A stretch of 7,183 bases of DNA from NCBI GenBank assembly GCA_017398245.1, contig JAFQGN010000113.1:1-7183 (forward strand), written 5' to 3'. The notes beneath the pieces were generated by a model that saw only the letters and a list, made by a program, of their open reading frames with translations, was not told the DNA's origin and made no database searches. How positions within the stretch are numbered: the first letter of the stretch is position 1; the number at the start of each line of letters is the position of its first letter. Of this stretch, positions 6,362 to 7,183 are shown piece by piece. The position numbers and the translations under genes are program-made. The stretch comes from Clostridia bacterium. GTDB taxonomy: Bacteria > Bacillota_A > Clostridia > Christensenellales > Aristaeellaceae.

Positions 6362-7183
6362 ATGCAACTGACCAACCACACCGTCCATATCGGCCTGGAA
6401 CGGCCGCTCAAGGTTCTGCACGTGTCCGATACCCACATCGCCTATGCCGACGAGCGCGACGACGAGCGTAAGCGCGCGCTGGCCGCCAGCCGCCAAATCT
6501 CCTTCGGCAACAAGGGCGACAGCGACCTGAACACCTTCCTCAGCCAGATCTCCTACGCCAACGAGCACTGCGATCTGCTCGTCCACACCGGCGATCTGTG
6601 CGATTTCGTCTCCCACCTCAATCTGGAAAAGGCGCGCGCGGCCCTCGATACCGCTCAGAACGCCTTCATGATCGCCGGAAACCACGAATTCAGCCAATAT
6701 GTGGGCGAGGCGTGGGAAGACACGGCCTACAAGATGACCGGATATCAGCAGGTGCGCAAAGGGCTGGGGTTCGATCTGCTCTTCCGTTCGCAAATCGTCG
6801 GCGGCGTGAACTTTGTCGGCGTCGATAACGGCTACTACAACACCGAGCCGTGGCAGCTCGAACGCCTCAAGATGGAGGCCGCGAAGGGCCTGCCCATCGT
6901 GCTGTGCATGCACACGCCCATCTACGAGCCCGCGCTGTACGATTTTACCATGCAGCGGCTGGACAACCTCTGCTCTTATCTCATGGGCTGCCGCGAGGAG
7001 CTCCTGCTGCCCTATTCGGAGTACCGCGCCTATCAGCAGCGGCCCACGCCGGACACCATGCGCTTTGTCGATTATGTCCAGCACCAGCCGCTTATCAAGG
7101 TCGTGCTCGCCGGGCACCTGCACGTGCCCTTCGTCTCCACTCTGCCCGGCGGGGCTCTGCAGTTCGTCGCCGGCGCGGGCTAT
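6362..7183 (+). CDS. Calcineurin-like metallophosphoesterase, cut at the right edge
   Basis: 274 codons are visible and the frame is still open at the last base. Motifs of the dimetal phosphoesterase superfamily occur in order: DTH (Asp23, His25), GD (Asp78), GNHE (Asn107, His108), CMHTP (His184) and GHLH (His252, His254). The full set of metal ligands is therefore present and the enzyme should be active on a phosphomonoester or phosphodiester, with the substrate unknown. Nothing at the N-terminus looks like a signal peptide (MQLTNHTVHIGLERPLKVLHVSD), so it is cytoplasmic. AAGGAGG lies 7 nt before the start. The long insert between DTH and GD (about 50 residues) and the segment 196-240 between the two last His motifs probably cover the active site. 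It is the last visible gene of the plus-strand operon. Cyclic-nucleotide, nucleotide or protein phosphatase activity cannot be told apart here. Confidence 0.88.
   Translation, partial: MQLTNHTVHIGLERPLKVLHVSDTHIAYADERDDERKRALAASRQISFGNKGDSDLNTFLSQISYANEHCDLLVHTGDLCDFVSHLNLEKARAALDTAQNAFMIAGNHEFSQYVGEAWEDTAYKMTGYQQVRKGLGFDLLFRSQIVGGVNFVGVDNGYYNTEPWQLERLKMEAAKGLPIVLCMHTPIYEPALYDFTMQRLDNLCSYLMGCREELLLPYSEYRAYQQRPTPDTMRFVDYVQHQPLIKVVLAGHLHVPFVSTLPGGALQFVAGAGY

Noticed and set aside
6344..7123. A 259-codon minus-strand frame antisense to the phosphoesterase gene
   Set aside because: All metal-binding motifs of a metallophosphoesterase are on the plus strand, with AAGGAGG before its start. The antisense frame is a codon-bias mirror.
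1..7183. CRISPR array, insertion sequence, tRNA or known defence system
   Set aside because: No regularly spaced direct repeats, terminal inverted repeats with a transposase, tRNA-like cloverleaf or defence-gene motifs were found. The genes are export, sugar hydrolysis and small unknowns.

Overview
The window is a GC-rich bacterial fragment. It has two divergent gene blocks around a 201-bp intergenic region (4353-4553), plus the start of a third transcription unit at the left edge. Strong AGGAGG-type ribosome binding sites sit before most genes. The ABC exporter is of the three-gene FtsX-permease, ATPase and adaptor type, and the TIGR04076-like protein and intracellular GH29 enzyme are familiar from anaerobes. 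Together these suggest a GC-rich Clostridia-like Firmicute, perhaps a gut Christensenellales relative. This placement is an inference from style and gene content; the window holds no marker gene.

Left block, all on the minus strand and read from 4352 down to 223: an ABC ATPase, a 778-residue permease with two FtsX domains, and a secreted or lipid-anchored HlyD/MacA-like adaptor. The genes overlap by 7 bp and are then spaced by 27 bp, so they form one operon, and together they make a MacB-like tripartite export or envelope-remodelling complex. A small hairpin with a T-run follows the adaptor. Beyond it is a clear sigma70-type promoter (TTGACA, 18 bp, TATACT), also on the minus strand. It is preceded by a perfect 12-bp palindrome and drives a reading frame that runs off the left edge.

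Right block, all on the plus strand and read from 4554 to the right edge: a short GH29-type alpha-L-fucosidase without signal peptide, a small Cys-rich TIGR04076-family protein, a 31-codon ORF, a three-helix membrane protein of unknown function, and a calcineurin-like metallophosphoesterase cut by the window end. A promoter (TTGTCC, 18 bp, TATAAT) and a strong ribosome binding site precede the fucosidase. No terminator is visible inside the block, so it is probably one operon. The TIGR04076 gene, the 31-codon ORF and the membrane protein are joined by two successive ATGA stop/start overlaps.

The most unusual structure is at those joints. The 31-codon ORF is a diverged copy of the C-terminal tail of the TIGR04076 protein just upstream. 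Its last 63 nt align without gaps to the last 63 nt of that gene (42 of 63 bases and 11 of 20 residues identical by hand count), including the purine-rich EG-x-EGA-stop segment that also acts as ribosome binding site and start for the next gene. It looks like a duplicated coupling module or the remnant of a tandem paralogue. I found no CRISPR array, tRNA, rRNA, insertion sequence or recognisable defence system.
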